This document shows positions 1 through 9,362 of a stretch of DNA of 64,000 nucleotides, one piece after another; within the stretch, counting starts at the first letter, position 1; every line of letters starts with the position of its first letter. The DNA comes from Candidatus Tityobacter terrigena (GTDB lineage Bacteria > Vulcanimicrobiota > Vulcanimicrobiia > Vulcanimicrobiales > Vulcanimicrobiaceae): contig PMHO01000053.1 of assembly GCA_003156715.1 (NCBI GenBank), forward strand, positions 62,001-126,000, read 5' to 3'. The translations under genes and the position numbers were made by a program. The notes under the pieces were generated by a model. The model saw only the letters and a program-made list of their open reading frames with translations, did not search any database and had not been told where the DNA came from.

Positions 1-2
1 TT

Positions 3-371
3 GCGAAAGAACTCAAGCATCGCGGCGCGGATTGGATCACCGCATCTTCGGCAGGCGTGTCTCCGCTGCAGAAAATCGCGCTCGGGTCCGGTTATCAGGT
101 ACCATTCGCAGAGGCCGTGAAACGGACGGCCGGCGTCAACGCCATCGCGATCGGCCTCATCACGGGCGCGCAGCAAGCCGAAGAGATCGTCGCAAGCGGC
201 AAGTCCGACCTCGTCGCCCTTGCGCGCGGCATGCTCTACGATCCGCGTTGGCCGTGGCACGCCGCAGCCGAGCTCCACGCGACGGTTGAAGCGCCGCCTC
301 CGTACTGGCGCGCTCAGCCGGCAAATCTGCGGGGTCTCTTCGGAGAGCGCGCCGTCTCCGGACTACGTTAA
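3..371 (+). CDS. Old yellow enzyme family NADH:flavin oxidoreductase, C-terminal part
   Basis: The reading frame is open from the left edge, so only the last ~122 residues are present. They carry the end of the FMN-binding TIM barrel of the YqjM/OYE family. A GYQVPFAEAVKR stretch is followed by GLITGAQQAEEI and then SDLVALARGMLYDPRWPWHAA, the usual C-terminal signature around the FMN phosphate site and the last barrel helix. Enzymes of this family reduce activated C=C bonds with NAD(P)H. The true start lies outside the window. The GTG at 57 is an internal codon, because the family match continues upstream of it (a WITASSAGVSP segment). Substrate cannot be told. Confidence 0.88.
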   Translation, partial: AKELKHRGADWITASSAGVSPLQKIALGSGYQVPFAEAVKRTAGVNAIAIGLITGAQQAEEIVASGKSDLVALARGMLYDPRWPWHAAAELHATVEAPPPYWRAQPANLRGLFGERAVSGLR

Positions 372-557
372 CACCGGCGCGCAGACTTCGGCCCCGACGC
401 CGATCGCGGGCCGCCCAGCGAGGTGGTGTTTCTACCCATAGACGAGGCGATGGGCCGAGCGTATCCTGTTTACGGTCCATATCGCTGCGTGGGTCGCCGG
501 CGGAGCTCGCTCTACCGCTCCCGGGGGCTGCGTCTTTTCTTGATAAGGAGCACTATC

Positions 558-1709
558 GTGCGCGCTTTCCAAGGCGTTCTTGACCCCAACCGTCGCAACC
601 GCCCCTCTCGCGGACGCGCTTTCGGCGGATTTGAAGCTATCCGAGCCTACGATCTTCTCCTATGTTGCGTAATACTCGCAGGTTGCTCTAGGGGTGCGGC
701 CGGTAGCGTACCGGTGGCTGCCGATGCGAACGGCGGGTCGTCAATGGACGCGGCGTACCGTTCGCAAGCATCGTTCGGACAGAAAGTGCCGGCGGGGGCG
801 GCGTGGTTGAAGCCCGACTCCGCCGCGTTCAAGGAGTTGGCGGTTTCCAACTACGGGGCGGGCAGCGGCGCCGGCAATATCGAGCTTTTCAACAAGAAGT
901 ACGGGCTGACCGAGACGATCGTCAGCGGACTCAATGGAACCGACGGCGTCTGGATCGACGCTAAGCAAAACCTCTACGCCGCCAACCTCCCCGGGACCGT
1001 GACGGAGTACTCGCCCGGTGAGCCGAGCTCGGGTGGCCCATCATTCACGTACTCGATCCCCGGCGACGTAAACGGTCTCACGGAGGGTCCGGTGACCGTT
1101 ACGACCGACAAGCAAGACAACGTCTATGTCGGTTATGCGCAGGACGACGTTGCATACGTCGTCGAGTTTCCGCAAGGATCCAGTACGCCGCTCGCCCAAT
1201 GCCCCTCACCCAATGGAGGCTCCGTAGCAGGCGTGACGGTCGACAAGAAGGGCGACGTCTTCATCGCCCCCGACGCGGGTCCGAGCGGGCCAAGCTACAT
1301 CTACGAATACACTCCGCCCCTGAGCAATTGCAATTACGGTCAACGCCCCGTCCCCGTTTACTACCCCGGCGGCCTCGAGTTAGACCTGAAAGGCAACCTC
1401 GTCGTTGAAGAGCAGGTGAAGGGCGACATCCTGATCATTCCGTACCCGTACAGCAACGTCCAAACGACGCTCTTCGGCTTCGGCGGCGATCCGTACCAGT
1501 TAGCGCTAAGTGCAGATAACAGCCTCCTGTTTGTTGCCGAGGGCGATACCGGAGTCGTTAACGTCGCGCAATATCCGAGCGGTACGATCGAGGCAACGCT
1601 GCCCTGCAGCTCCTCCGCAGCCCCTCCGTGCAGTCCCAACGGCGGCTCCGGTATCTCGGCCGCGTCTGGCGTCGCGGTGTACCCCCCTCCCAAGCCTGCC
1701 TCAAGGTAG
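558..1709 (+). CDS. Secreted beta-propeller lipoprotein (NHL/SMP-30-like)
   Basis: Predicted 383 residues. I start it at the GTG at 558 because AAGGAG lies 7 nt upstream. The frame is open to 423, but the extra N-terminus is Arg-rich and unlike a leader. From this start a hydrophobic stretch ends in a lipobox (VILAGC) near residue 42, so it is probably a lipid-anchored exported protein. The rest is repeated blade-like units of the GVWIDAKQNLYAANLPG and GVTVDKKGDVFIAPD kind, as in NHL or gluconolactonase-like propellers. No catalytic function can be assigned. It stands alone between the oxidoreductase and a convergent acetyltransferase gene. Confidence 0.8.
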   Translation: MRAFQGVLDPNRRNRPSRGRAFGGFEAIRAYDLLLCCVILAGCSRGAAGSVPVAADANGGSSMDAAYRSQASFGQKVPAGAAWLKPDSAAFKELAVSNYGAGSGAGNIELFNKKYGLTETIVSGLNGTDGVWIDAKQNLYAANLPGTVTEYSPGEPSSGGPSFTYSIPGDVNGLTEGPVTVTTDKQDNVYVGYAQDDVAYVVEFPQGSSTPLAQCPSPNGGSVAGVTVDKKGDVFIAPDAGPSGPSYIYEYTPPLSNCNYGQRPVPVYYPGGLELDLKGNLVVEEQVKGDILIIPYPYSNVQTTLFGFGGDPYQLALSADNSLLFVAEGDTGVVNVAQYPSGTIEATLPCSSSAAPPCSPNGGSGISAASGVAVYPPPKPASR

Positions 1710-1733
1710 CTTGAACCAAGGTTCGGGGCTACG

Positions 1734-2252
1734 TCAATTTTCCGTGCGCTGAGGCGAGCCACAGGTCAACTCGTAGTACGAGATTATGCGTGCGCTATGC
1801 GCAATGGTTTCATCCCGAACGATATGAAAGCCGAGTTTCTCAAGGATGTGCTCTGAAACGCGATGACCTTTCTCCACCGTCGCCACGATTCGTGGCAGGG
1901 CCCGATCTTCAAACCCGAACGTTACGAGCGCCGAGGCCGCCTCCGTCGCAAAGCCGCGCCCCCAAAACGGTCGCGCAATGTAATACGCCAGATGCGGGGC
2001 AGGCGCGTCGCCGACGAGGCCGCAGCAACCGATATATTCGCCGGACTCCTTGAGAATCGTCGCCCAAAGACCATACGGCTCGCGCTCGCGTCCGACGTAC
2101 TGTTCGCGAAAGCGTTTGCGCGCCTTCTGGGCGGGCCACGCAGTGCCGCCGACATAGCGCCGGAAGTCCACATCGCCTTGCATGCGCACGAATGCCGCCT
2201 CATCCCCGGGTTCGTGCGACCGGAAGAACAAACGCTTCGTTTCGAGAAACAC
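1734..2252 (-). CDS. GNAT family N-acetyltransferase (RimJ/RimL type)
   Basis: About 172 residues. The N-terminus FLETKRLFFR matches the usual LxTERLxLR opening of RimJ/RimL-like acetyltransferases. A central YIARPFWGRGFATEAASAL segment is the acetyl-CoA pyrophosphate loop (Q/RxxGxG/A type, here GRGFAT). The C-terminal SEHILEKLGF is the typical final helix. The frame is open upstream to 2432, but the GTG at 2252 places the start just before the conserved region; no strong ribosome site decides it. It transfers an acetyl group from acetyl-CoA to an amine, target unknown. It is convergent with the propeller gene and divergent from the protease gene. Confidence 0.82.
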   Translation of the reverse strand: MFLETKRLFFRSHEPGDEAAFVRMQGDVDFRRYVGGTAWPAQKARKRFREQYVGREREPYGLWATILKESGEYIGCCGLVGDAPAPHLAYYIARPFWGRGFATEAASALVTFGFEDRALPRIVATVEKGHRVSEHILEKLGFHIVRDETIAHSARIISYYELTCGSPQRTEN

Positions 2253-2412
2253 TTTCGTTGCTGCGGGTTGTCGTCGCCGTGAATCGACTTCGGTGGGGCG
2301 ACGGCACGCGGGCTTTTCGTTGTAGTCTCCTCTTCCGGGCGTTCGTCTCGCACCTTTTCTTTGCTCCTGGGTTTCTGTCGAGTCCGGCGGCCTTAGCAGG
2401 AGGAGCGCCGTC

Positions 2413-3576
2413 GTGGCGAAAGCGCTCGCCATGACGGCGCGGCTTGCATTCGCTTTGCTGGTAGGCGGGATGCTTGCAACATCGGCGTGTTCCGAGCGCG
2501 GCAGCCCGGGCGGGCCCTTTGGGACGCTCGCAGGCTCAGCCTACGACCGTTCGAATGCCGTCCGCGCCACAGCCGGCGTTCGTCAAGCCTGTCCGCGCGA
2601 TGATCGGATCGGTTTCGCACGCTGCGGCACCGTCATTCGTACCGACGTCGACGCCACGAGGCCGAGCGGGTACGGCCCGGCCGACTTGCAGTCCGCTTAC
2701 AACCTGCCGTCGTCGACCGACGGCGCCGGGCAGACGGTGGCCGTCGTCGAGGCTTACGACGATCCGAATGCGGAAGCCGATCTCGGTGTTTACCGGGAAA
2801 CGTTTGGCCTACCGGCGTGCAGCGCTTCGAACGGCTGCTTCGCCAAGGTAAACCAGACGGGCCAAGCTGGGAATTATCCGTCTCCGAACGCCGATTGGGC
2901 GGTCGAAACATCCAGCGACATCGACATGGTGTCGGCAGGTTGCCCGAAGTGCAACATTCTGATCGTCGAGGCGAACTCGTCGTCGTTCAAGGATCTCGGA
3001 GAGTCGCTCGATGAGGCTCTTGCGCTCGGCGCCGTCGTAGCGAGCAACTCGTATAGCGGTGCGCCCTCGCAAGGCGACGAAAAGTATTACGTTCACCACG
3101 ACGCGATAATCGTGGCCGCAGCCGGGGACGAGGGCTCGAGCCAACCCGAAGCGCCGGCTGCGTTTCCGAGCGTCGTTGCGGTGGGCGGTACCACGTTGAA
3201 GGTCGACCAACACTCGAAGCGTGGTTGGACGGAAACGGCATTTGGGACCGGTGGTTGTACGACGTTCCCAAAGCCGGCGTGGCAGCACGACACGTTCTGC
3301 ACGACACGCACGACAAACGACGTGGCTGCCGTCGCCGATCCAGGTACCGGCGTTGCCGTTTATGACTCTTACGAACAAACCGGCTGGGCGGTGATCGGCG
3401 GCACGAGCGTTTCTGCGCCGCTGGTCGCGTCGGTATACGGTCTCGCAGGGAATGCCGGTACACTCTACGCGGCCAAGTCGCTTTACCAGCACCATCCGCA
3501 CCTCTACGACATACCTCCCACGGGGTATGACGAACCAACGGGCTGGGGCACGCCCGATGGCATCGGCGCCTTCTAG
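2413..3576 (+). CDS. Sedolisin-type (S53) secreted serine protease
   Basis: Predicted 387 residues with a GTG start 7 nt after AGGAGGAG. A signal peptide ending near Cys26 suggests export, possibly as a lipoprotein (SAC at the end). The S53 layout is clear: GYGPADLQSAYNLP at ~86, a VVEAYDDPNAEADL strand, Glu165 and Asp169 in AVETSSDIDM (the Glu/Asp pair), Asp239 in AAAGDEGS (oxyanion Asp), and Ser332 in GGTSVSAP. The large N-terminal prodomain of classic sedolisins is absent or very short, as in many bacterial relatives. It should hydrolyse peptides outside the cytoplasm, perhaps at acid pH, which is typical of the family. Confidence 0.87.
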   Translation: MAKALAMTARLAFALLVGGMLATSACSERGSPGGPFGTLAGSAYDRSNAVRATAGVRQACPRDDRIGFARCGTVIRTDVDATRPSGYGPADLQSAYNLPSSTDGAGQTVAVVEAYDDPNAEADLGVYRETFGLPACSASNGCFAKVNQTGQAGNYPSPNADWAVETSSDIDMVSAGCPKCNILIVEANSSSFKDLGESLDEALALGAVVASNSYSGAPSQGDEKYYVHHDAIIVAAAGDEGSSQPEAPAAFPSVVAVGGTTLKVDQHSKRGWTETAFGTGGCTTFPKPAWQHDTFCTTRTTNDVAAVADPGTGVAVYDSYEQTGWAVIGGTSVSAPLVASVYGLAGNAGTLYAAKSLYQHHPHLYDIPPTGYDEPTGWGTPDGIGAF

Positions 3577-3683
3577 ACGCCCGCTGGAGGCGTTGCCGAC
3601 CGGCTTCCGACCATCAGCTGTGGCCGGCGCGCCCACTGTCCCTCGTGCTGCTCGATAGCGCCCGGCTCTGGGTACAAAAAGTC

Positions 3684-3965
3684 ATGCGTGCTGACCGATC
3701 CGAGCTCATCGCTGAGGCGAGAGACTTTGCCGCGCAACCCGGTATCGGTGCGGTACGTGGCCTCGTGCTCGACCTTGCCGACGCTCTTTCCGACGCCGAC
3801 GACGCTCTTGCTGCTGCGCGCGTGGTATCCGAGGCGGACCTCGAGCGGGCGCGGCTCATACAAGCACAAGCAAACGGCAAAGGAGATTCCGACGGTCTCC
3901 AATCCGCGCTTGAGTCCCTTGGCTTCACGATCGGCGGAGCCTCCGGAGAGGGAGGCGAGATTTGA
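3684..3965 (+). CDS. Hypothetical small protein, Ala/Asp-rich helical
   Basis: About 93 residues from ATG 3684; the frame also opens at GTG 3645. Composition is Ala-, Asp- and Glu-rich, with predicted helices (LIAEARDFAAQ, LDLADALSDADDALAAARVV, ADLERARLIQAQ) and a Gly-rich tail. I do not recognise a family. The opposite-strand frame at 3573-3998 is also open but reads less like protein. No strong ribosome-binding site precedes either start, so existence is only moderately supported. It lies just upstream of a STAS-domain gene in the same direction. Confidence 0.4.
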   Translation: MRADRSELIAEARDFAAQPGIGAVRGLVLDLADALSDADDALAAARVVSEADLERARLIQAQANGKGDSDGLQSALESLGFTIGGASGEGGEI

Positions 3966-4099
3966 ATACATCCGCAGGGATCGCACGACGGACTCCAAGA
4001 CTTTGTTAAACTACCGTACGTTTTCGGACAGACTGGCCCCGGCCCCGGAGGTAAATTCGGAACCGCACTGGCGAGTCAGGTAGGGAGGGCACGTTGAGG

Positions 4100-4480
4100 A
4101 TGCTCGACTCTAGCGACCTCATCGTTACGGTTTCTCAGGTTCATGGCCTGAAGATGATCGAAGCGTCCGGCGAAATCGACATGTCGGGCGCCGAAGTGTT
4201 CCGAGACGCAATTGACCTAGCCCGCCAAGAACCGGTCACGATCGTGTCGCTGCGCGATGTCACGTATATTGACTCGACGGGGCTCGGCATACTCGTTCGC
4301 GAACACAACCGGCGGCGAGACAAGGGGGGCCGGCTTCTGCTGGTCCTTCCGTCAGCTTTCGGGCCGTTGAAAGTCTTTCACATCACAGGACTCTGCGATT
4401 CGATCGAGTGTTTCGACGACGTGGGGAACGCGGTTCGAAGCGCAACCTCGGAGCCGGCCCCGCCGCAAGTCTCGCTGTAG
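4100..4480 (+). CDS. STAS-domain protein, anti-sigma-factor antagonist type
   Basis: About 126 residues. The pattern of SpoIIAA/RsbV is visible: an ASGEIDMSGAEVFRDAI strand-helix unit, then VTYIDSTGLGILVREH with the phosphorylatable Ser directly after the Asp (residue ~59), then GRLLLVLPS and LKVFHITGL. Proteins like this are phosphorylated by RsbW-type kinases and released by PP2C phosphatases, freeing a sigma factor when unphosphorylated. A GGGAGGG site at 4083-4089 fits ATG 4100 better than the in-frame TTG at 4094. No kinase gene is adjacent. The RsbW-like kinase at 13.7-14.1 kb could be a partner, but that is conjecture. Confidence 0.88.
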   Translation: MLDSSDLIVTVSQVHGLKMIEASGEIDMSGAEVFRDAIDLARQEPVTIVSLRDVTYIDSTGLGILVREHNRRRDKGGRLLLVLPSAFGPLKVFHITGLCDSIECFDDVGNAVRSATSEPAPPQVSL

Positions 4481-4502
4481 ATGTTGCGTCCTTCGCCGGC
4501 GG

Positions 4503-6467
4503 TCAGCGAGTTTTGTTCTGAGCAGGCGGACTGGAGATCACGGCTAGCGTCCAGATTCGCGCGTGCGCATGCGGACGCACCCAGATGCGAATCTCAAGGG
4601 CATCGTAGGGCGACGACCTCCACGCAGGCGAAATGAAGGGCCCGAGTCCATCGTAGAGCCGGTCCCCTCCAGAATACGGCAGCACCACCGCAATGTCCAA
4701 CCGTCGAGGCAGCGGACTGAGAAACTCCTTGCGCGCGACGAGTAAGTCTTTCGAAGCGTCGCGAATTTCGATTACGATCGCATCTCGAGCGGCAAGCGAA
4801 AGCGAAACATCGTATTCGCCTGGCGGTCGCCGGAAATACGCATTTCGCAGCAAGAAGCCGGCCGCGAGGTTTCCTCCGTCGACCTCGAGGGAGGTGTGTG
4901 ACGAATCTCGTCCGACGACACGCCGTCCGACGTCCGTTGGAAACGCCGATGCGGGGAGCGTAACGCGCGGATAGCCGAGGGAAAGCTGACCGGAACGATC
5001 GTCCGGGCGATAGTCGAAGACCCACATATCGTTTGAGGTGCTAACAACTTGGGAACGGCTGGAGTCGAGCAACCGAGCGATCGCAGCGGCACTTTCCTCA
5101 ACGCTTGCGACCTGAATTCCGGAGTACGTCGTCAAGACGACTCGCATCCGCTCCGAGTACACTTTGTAGTCCCAGCGGCCGAAGAACTGCTCGACGAACG
5201 GTCGATCGGCGACACCACCCACGATGCCCTGCGACGCTATTACTTGGACGTCGTCGCCCGTCGATCGATCGAGTTGGCGAATCTGGTCGGCCAGGCCGAC
5301 CGGTACGCTGACCCAATCCGCTGGTAGACCCGGCAACCACGCCACCGCCCACCCGAGCGCATTTGCCGTCAGAAGAGTTGCTGCGGCGACTGCGACTCGT
5401 TCGCTGCGGAGCAGCCGCTGCAGCCAAATGATGACCCCGGTGGCGCCGGGGACGAGCAACGAATATCCGGCGGCAAACTGGAAACCGGGCAATGCAAATC
5501 GCGACGGCCCGGTGCCGGACATGCCACGGTGAAGCAGGTTTTCCAGCAGCAAGACGCTCCACGGCCCGATCGCCCAAGGGCTGAAATAACCAATCCACCC
5601 GTCCGGCCCTAGGTTCGCATAGACGCGCAGACGCTGATCCCAGAGGACACGAAGGACGAGAGCTGGGTGCCCTGCCATCCCGCGCACGATCGAAACGACG
5701 CTCGTAACGGAACCATGGCGTCCGTCCGCTAAGTAGCCGTAAGCCTCCGAGATGCTCGAACCAACACCTGCGCCAAACGCGTGCATGCCGACAATGGCGG
5801 CGAAAGATGCGGCTACGATGAAGAGCCCTTCTCTCCAAAGCCGCCGATCGGCGAGCGCAACCGTCGCGCCGACTCCGACGGCATACGTAGCGTTCACATC
5901 ACCACCGGTGCAAATCCCGAGCGCGCACAGCACGCCCCCCAATCGATTTCCCTTGTAAAATGACCACAGGGAGCCCATCAAGAACAGCGCGCCGATCGTG
6001 TAAAAATGGAAGTCGAAGGCGTTTGCATAGAAGGTCCACGGGTTGAACAGAAGGGACGCGGTCGCAGCGATCAAGAGCGCGCAGGCCGTTCGTGGACGGA
6101 CCCTTGCCGAGCGGAGAATGTCGACTGCCCAGAGAACGCCGATGAAGTCTGCGCCGGCACCGGCAATATCTTGCACCGCCTTGAGAAAAAGCGGTGACCG
6201 GGTCACGAGGCCGGCAATGGCGAGCGGCCACAGCGCCGTGGCCAAGTGATCTTTCCAGAACGGTTGACCGGTCACGGTCGAAAACGGGTTGAAGTCGCCT
6301 CGAGCGATGAGGGTCCAAGCCTGAAAAAAGACCGCAAAGTCTCCGCCCAATGCGCCATGCGCGACCTCGTAACAGGAGAACGCAAACAGGACGATCGCCT
6401 TGACCGCAAAGATCCCGCCGAGCAGCACGATCAATTGACGGCTAGCGAGCCATCCGCCTAGCCGCAT
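4503..6467 (-). CDS. DUF2079-like polytopic membrane protein
   Basis: Predicted 654 residues. About ten hydrophobic segments fill the first ~400 residues, starting right at the N-terminus (LIVLLGGIFAVKAIVLFAFS). They are followed by a ~250-residue soluble C-terminal domain. The early GGDFAVFFQAWTLIARGDFNPFSTVTG stretch and the later DFHFYTIGALFLMG resemble DUF2079 proteins, a group thought to share the GT-C glycosyltransferase fold; the assignment is by eye. Substrate and reaction are unknown. It is encoded alone, convergent with the STAS gene. Confidence 0.72.
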   Translation of the reverse strand: MRLGGWLASRQLIVLLGGIFAVKAIVLFAFSCYEVAHGALGGDFAVFFQAWTLIARGDFNPFSTVTGQPFWKDHLATALWPLAIAGLVTRSPLFLKAVQDIAGAGADFIGVLWAVDILRSARVRPRTACALLIAATASLLFNPWTFYANAFDFHFYTIGALFLMGSLWSFYKGNRLGGVLCALGICTGGDVNATYAVGVGATVALADRRLWREGLFIVAASFAAIVGMHAFGAGVGSSISEAYGYLADGRHGSVTSVVSIVRGMAGHPALVLRVLWDQRLRVYANLGPDGWIGYFSPWAIGPWSVLLLENLLHRGMSGTGPSRFALPGFQFAAGYSLLVPGATGVIIWLQRLLRSERVAVAAATLLTANALGWAVAWLPGLPADWVSVPVGLADQIRQLDRSTGDDVQVIASQGIVGGVADRPFVEQFFGRWDYKVYSERMRVVLTTYSGIQVASVEESAAAIARLLDSSRSQVVSTSNDMWVFDYRPDDRSGQLSLGYPRVTLPASAFPTDVGRRVVGRDSSHTSLEVDGGNLAAGFLLRNAYFRRPPGEYDVSLSLAARDAIVIEIRDASKDLLVARKEFLSPLPRRLDIAVVLPYSGGDRLYDGLGPFISPAWRSSPYDALEIRIWVRPHAHARIWTLAVISSPPAQNKTR

Positions 6468-6509
6468 GTATTAGACGCTCCGATAGCAGCCCACGCCCGT
6501 CACCTCGCT

Positions 6510-7634
6510 CTATCGGCGGAAAGGGGCCGCGCGCCCTTGTCGCGCTAGGCGAAGGGACTTTCGAAGGGTTCGCCGCAGATCCGCACGCTCGTCGCGGCGG
6601 CTCTCGCGTTCCAGGAAGCGAAGGACCCGGGCCTCGCTCTCCGAGAGATGGCGCTCGGCAGGCGTCACGGCACGCGGCCTTTTCGGCAGAACGATCTTTC
6701 CGTCGAGCAGAAAGCGATCGATGACCGCCGGATGTACGTAACACGTGCGGCAGATCGTCGGGGTGTTACGCAACCGGACGGATACGACTTTGACGGCTGC
6801 TGAGACGGCGCGGCGCCGTTCTACCGTCGTGGGGACCGCCGGCGCCGCGCTCAGTTCGATCGCGCACAGCATCGTCCCGTGCCACGTCCGAAAATCTTTT
6901 GCGGTGAATTCGGCACCCGTCGCCTCGCGAACGTATGCGTTGATGTCGCCCGAGCCAATCGGCACCGGCTGCCCGTTTTCGTCGATGTAACTGAAGAGTT
7001 CTTGGCCGGGCAGGTCGCGACAGCGCCTGATGACCGCGGCAAGTCTGCGGTCGCTGATTCTGATGACGTGGTCGATGCCGCTCTTGCCCCGGAAGCGAAG
7101 ATGCAATTCACCCCGGCGCGCCCGGACGTGCTCGGAACGCAGCGTCGTCAGCCCGTACGAGTCGTTTTCTCGCGCGTACGCCTCGTTGCCGATGCGCGCG
7201 AGCGTCGTATCGAGCAGACGCACGACGGTCGCTAGCACCTTTTCCCGAGTCAGGCCCGGTCTCACGAGATCGCTTTCGACACGCTTGCGAAGCGCCCCGA
7301 GCGCACGCGCAAACGCGATGCTGCGCCGGTATTTCGCTTCGTCGCGTACCTCGCGCCAGCGCTTATGGTACCGATATTGCTTGCGGCCTCGCGCGTCACG
7401 GCCGGTCGTCTGCAAGTGACCGTTTTCGAGCGGACAGATCCAAACGTCCACGTACGCCGGAGGCACGGCGAGGGCGCGAATGCGGCGAAGCTCTGCTTTG
7501 TCTCGGACCGGTTGTCCATGCTGATCGATGTAGACGAACCCCCGTCCGACTCGACGGCGCCGGATGCCCGGCGAACCGTCGTCGACGTACCTTAGCGCCG
7601 CGCGCGCAGCGGCTTGCGCCTCCGCCGGCTGCAC
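6510..7634 (-). CDS. DNA topoisomerase IB (poxvirus/bacterial type)
   Basis: Predicted 374 residues. It relaxes supercoils by transient 3'-phosphotyrosyl linkage. The N-terminal domain shows YVDVWICPLENGHLQTTGRDARGRKQYRYH, the DNA-clamp region. The catalytic domain shows YGLTTLRSEHV (Arg ~166), RGKSG (Lys ~184), DFRTWHGT (Arg ~249), and NTPTICRTCYVHP with the nucleophilic Tyr299. These match the Arg-Lys-Arg-Tyr set of the family. Length is normal for bacterial enzymes. The neighbours are unrelated and no operon is evident. Confidence 0.93.
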   Translation of the reverse strand: MQPAEAQAAARAALRYVDDGSPGIRRRRVGRGFVYIDQHGQPVRDKAELRRIRALAVPPAYVDVWICPLENGHLQTTGRDARGRKQYRYHKRWREVRDEAKYRRSIAFARALGALRKRVESDLVRPGLTREKVLATVVRLLDTTLARIGNEAYARENDSYGLTTLRSEHVRARRGELHLRFRGKSGIDHVIRISDRRLAAVIRRCRDLPGQELFSYIDENGQPVPIGSGDINAYVREATGAEFTAKDFRTWHGTMLCAIELSAAPAVPTTVERRRAVSAAVKVVSVRLRNTPTICRTCYVHPAVIDRFLLDGKIVLPKRPRAVTPAERHLSESEARVLRFLERESRRDERADLRRTLRKSLRLARQGRAAPFRR

Positions 7635-7779
7635 GCTTTTCTGCGCCTCAGCCCGAGGCTAGTAGACCACCGCGTCGCCAGTTCCGGGCGTCGCCGTGTC
7701 GTACGGTGTTCGTCATGCTGCATATTGCCCGCAGAAAGCCTACCGCGAAACCGAGGTCCATCGCTCAGAAGAAAACCAC

Positions 7780-8724
7780 CTAGCTAATGTCAGCCGCTTC
7801 GAAGAGGCGCTCGCGGCCATCGCCGACTAAAGCCGTATTGATTCCGATCGCAGCGCGCGTGCCGCTAGCTGCGGCAAGAGAAACTTGGTGCAGGCTCGTA
7901 ACGGCATCGCCCGCCGCATAGGCGCCGCGAACGCTGGTTTGACCATCCGGCGATACCACGATCGACCCTTCGGCGTCGAGGGCGCATCCAAGCCGCTCGG
8001 GCAGTGGAGACGCTTGACGCAGCGGGACGCGCACGAACGCCGCGCTACGGGCCAGCGTTGTGCCGCCACTGAAGACAATTGCCTTCAGCTTCGTACCAAA
8101 GCCTTCGAAGCCCACCACCGGCGTCTCGATCAAACGGACGCTTTTCTTCTCCAGAACGCGCCGTTCGTCAGGTGAAAATTGAGCATCCCCGTCGCTGCAT
8201 ACGACCACGTCGGCGCTCCACCCGAGGAGCAACAGCGCTAGGTCGAAGCCGCCACGGCCGCGTGCGTACGCTGCCAGCGGCTGATCGCGAACCTCCCATC
8301 CGTCGCAATAGGGGCACCCGAAAACGCTTCGGCCCCAAAGCGGGGCGAGGCCCTCGATCGGAGGTAAGTCGTCATACAAACCGGTCGCGAACAAGAGATA
8401 GCGCGCCGCACACGTCGTTCCGTCAGCAAGCGAGGCCACGAAGCCCGCACCGTCTTGCCTCCGAACGGCGCTTACCGAAACGTCTGCGAATCGAACGCTC
8501 CGATAGGGCTCGAGCTGCCTTCGGGCGATCCCTTTGAGCTCTGCCGGCGGGATCGCGTCGCGCGAGTAGAACCCCTGAACGCGTTCAGCGGATTGGTTGC
8601 GCGGCCGATCTTCGTCGCATACGAGAACGCTGCGTCTGGCCCGGCCCAACAGGAGGGCCGCGCTCAACCCCGCAGTCGAGCCCCCCACGATGACGACGTC
8701 GAGTTCTCGACGATGCTCATTCAA
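7780..8724 (-). CDS. NAD(P)/FAD-dependent oxidoreductase, thioredoxin-reductase fold, CPYC motif
   Basis: Predicted 314 residues. An N-terminal dinucleotide fold (VIVGGSTAGLSAALLLGRA) binds FAD. The second FAD contact, GAYAAGDAV, is near the C-terminus. The redox pair is Cys137/Cys140 in a CPYCDGWE context, where thioredoxin reductases usually have CATC. The NADPH-domain glycine loop is weak (ARGRGGFDLALLL), so the electron donor is uncertain. It probably passes electrons to a thioredoxin-like or glutaredoxin-like partner, not seen nearby. The start codon appears to be TTG with no convincing ribosome site. Confidence 0.83.
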   Translation of the reverse strand: MNEHRRELDVVIVGGSTAGLSAALLLGRARRSVLVCDEDRPRNQSAERVQGFYSRDAIPPAELKGIARRQLEPYRSVRFADVSVSAVRRQDGAGFVASLADGTTCAARYLLFATGLYDDLPPIEGLAPLWGRSVFGCPYCDGWEVRDQPLAAYARGRGGFDLALLLLGWSADVVVCSDGDAQFSPDERRVLEKKSVRLIETPVVGFEGFGTKLKAIVFSGGTTLARSAAFVRVPLRQASPLPERLGCALDAEGSIVVSPDGQTSVRGAYAAGDAVTSLHQVSLAAASGTRAAIGINTALVGDGRERLFEAADIS

Positions 8725-8762
8725 CCTAAGGCTGCCGCCGCAATCGCCGTGAGGCGGTTCCT

Positions 8763-9116
8763 CTACCGCTCGTCGCCCTCGGACTCCTGAGAATCATTCG
8801 AAGCGCTCGAACCCGCGATCTTAGCGGTGACGGTCCCGGCCATGCTGTGCGCCCGATCTGCTAGGTTTCCGGCGGCGTCCTGAGCTTTCGCCGCAAGCGT
8901 TTGGCTCACGTCCGCCGTCTTGTCGAGGACCTGCCCCGCGGCGTCTTTCGTTTTCCCCGCAACGGCATCGATGACTGCGGCGACAACTTCCTTACCGGTA
9001 GCCGCGGCCGTGTCAACGAGTTGGCCGGTGAGGTCCTTGGCGTGCGCGGACGCCTTATCGACGATCTTTCCGGCAGCATCTTTGGCTTGATCGAAGCCTT
9101 TTTCCAAGTCGTTCAA
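8763..9116 (-). CDS. LEA-like / apolipoprotein-like amphipathic repeat protein
   Basis: Predicted 117 residues, TTG start with AAGGA 8 nt upstream. Nearly the whole chain is Ala/Lys/Asp amphipathic helix built from ~11-residue units of the type KDAAGKIVDKA, KDLTGQLVDTA, KDAAGQVLDKT and QDAAGNLADRA. It has no Cys or Trp and an acidic Ser-rich tail. This composition is that of group-3 LEA or CsbD-like stress proteins, which protect membranes or proteins during drying. The role is by analogy. It sits 38 bp upstream of the flavoprotein gene on the same strand and may be co-transcribed. Confidence 0.7.
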   Translation of the reverse strand: MNDLEKGFDQAKDAAGKIVDKASAHAKDLTGQLVDTAAATGKEVVAAVIDAVAGKTKDAAGQVLDKTADVSQTLAAKAQDAAGNLADRAHSMAGTVTAKIAGSSASNDSQESEGDER

Positions 9117-9362
9117 GTCTCACGTCCTTTTTCTAATCACTCGATCGTGCGCGGCTTACGCCGCTTGCCACACTGGTATACCCCGCAGCAACGAAACCTC
9201 ACAACAGCCGTTCGAGGGTCGCCTCTAGCCTAGTCACTATTTCCGGGAAATGCTATTCTCTTTCGGCGATGATTCTGCTCGTCGGTGCAGACTCGCGAAG
9301 GCGCGCGTTCAAGAGGCGGCGAGCCGAACGCTCGAGGCGCCCGACTCGCCGGCTCGCTGACT

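Noticed and set aside
2809-3636. Long minus-strand frame opposite the sedolisin gene
   Set aside because: It is the antisense shadow of a gene with clear catalytic motifs; its own product is Arg/Val-rich with no domain.
3573-3998. Minus-strand frame opposite the small gene at 3684-3965
   Set aside because: No start signal and a less protein-like composition than the plus-strand frame, although neither is certain.
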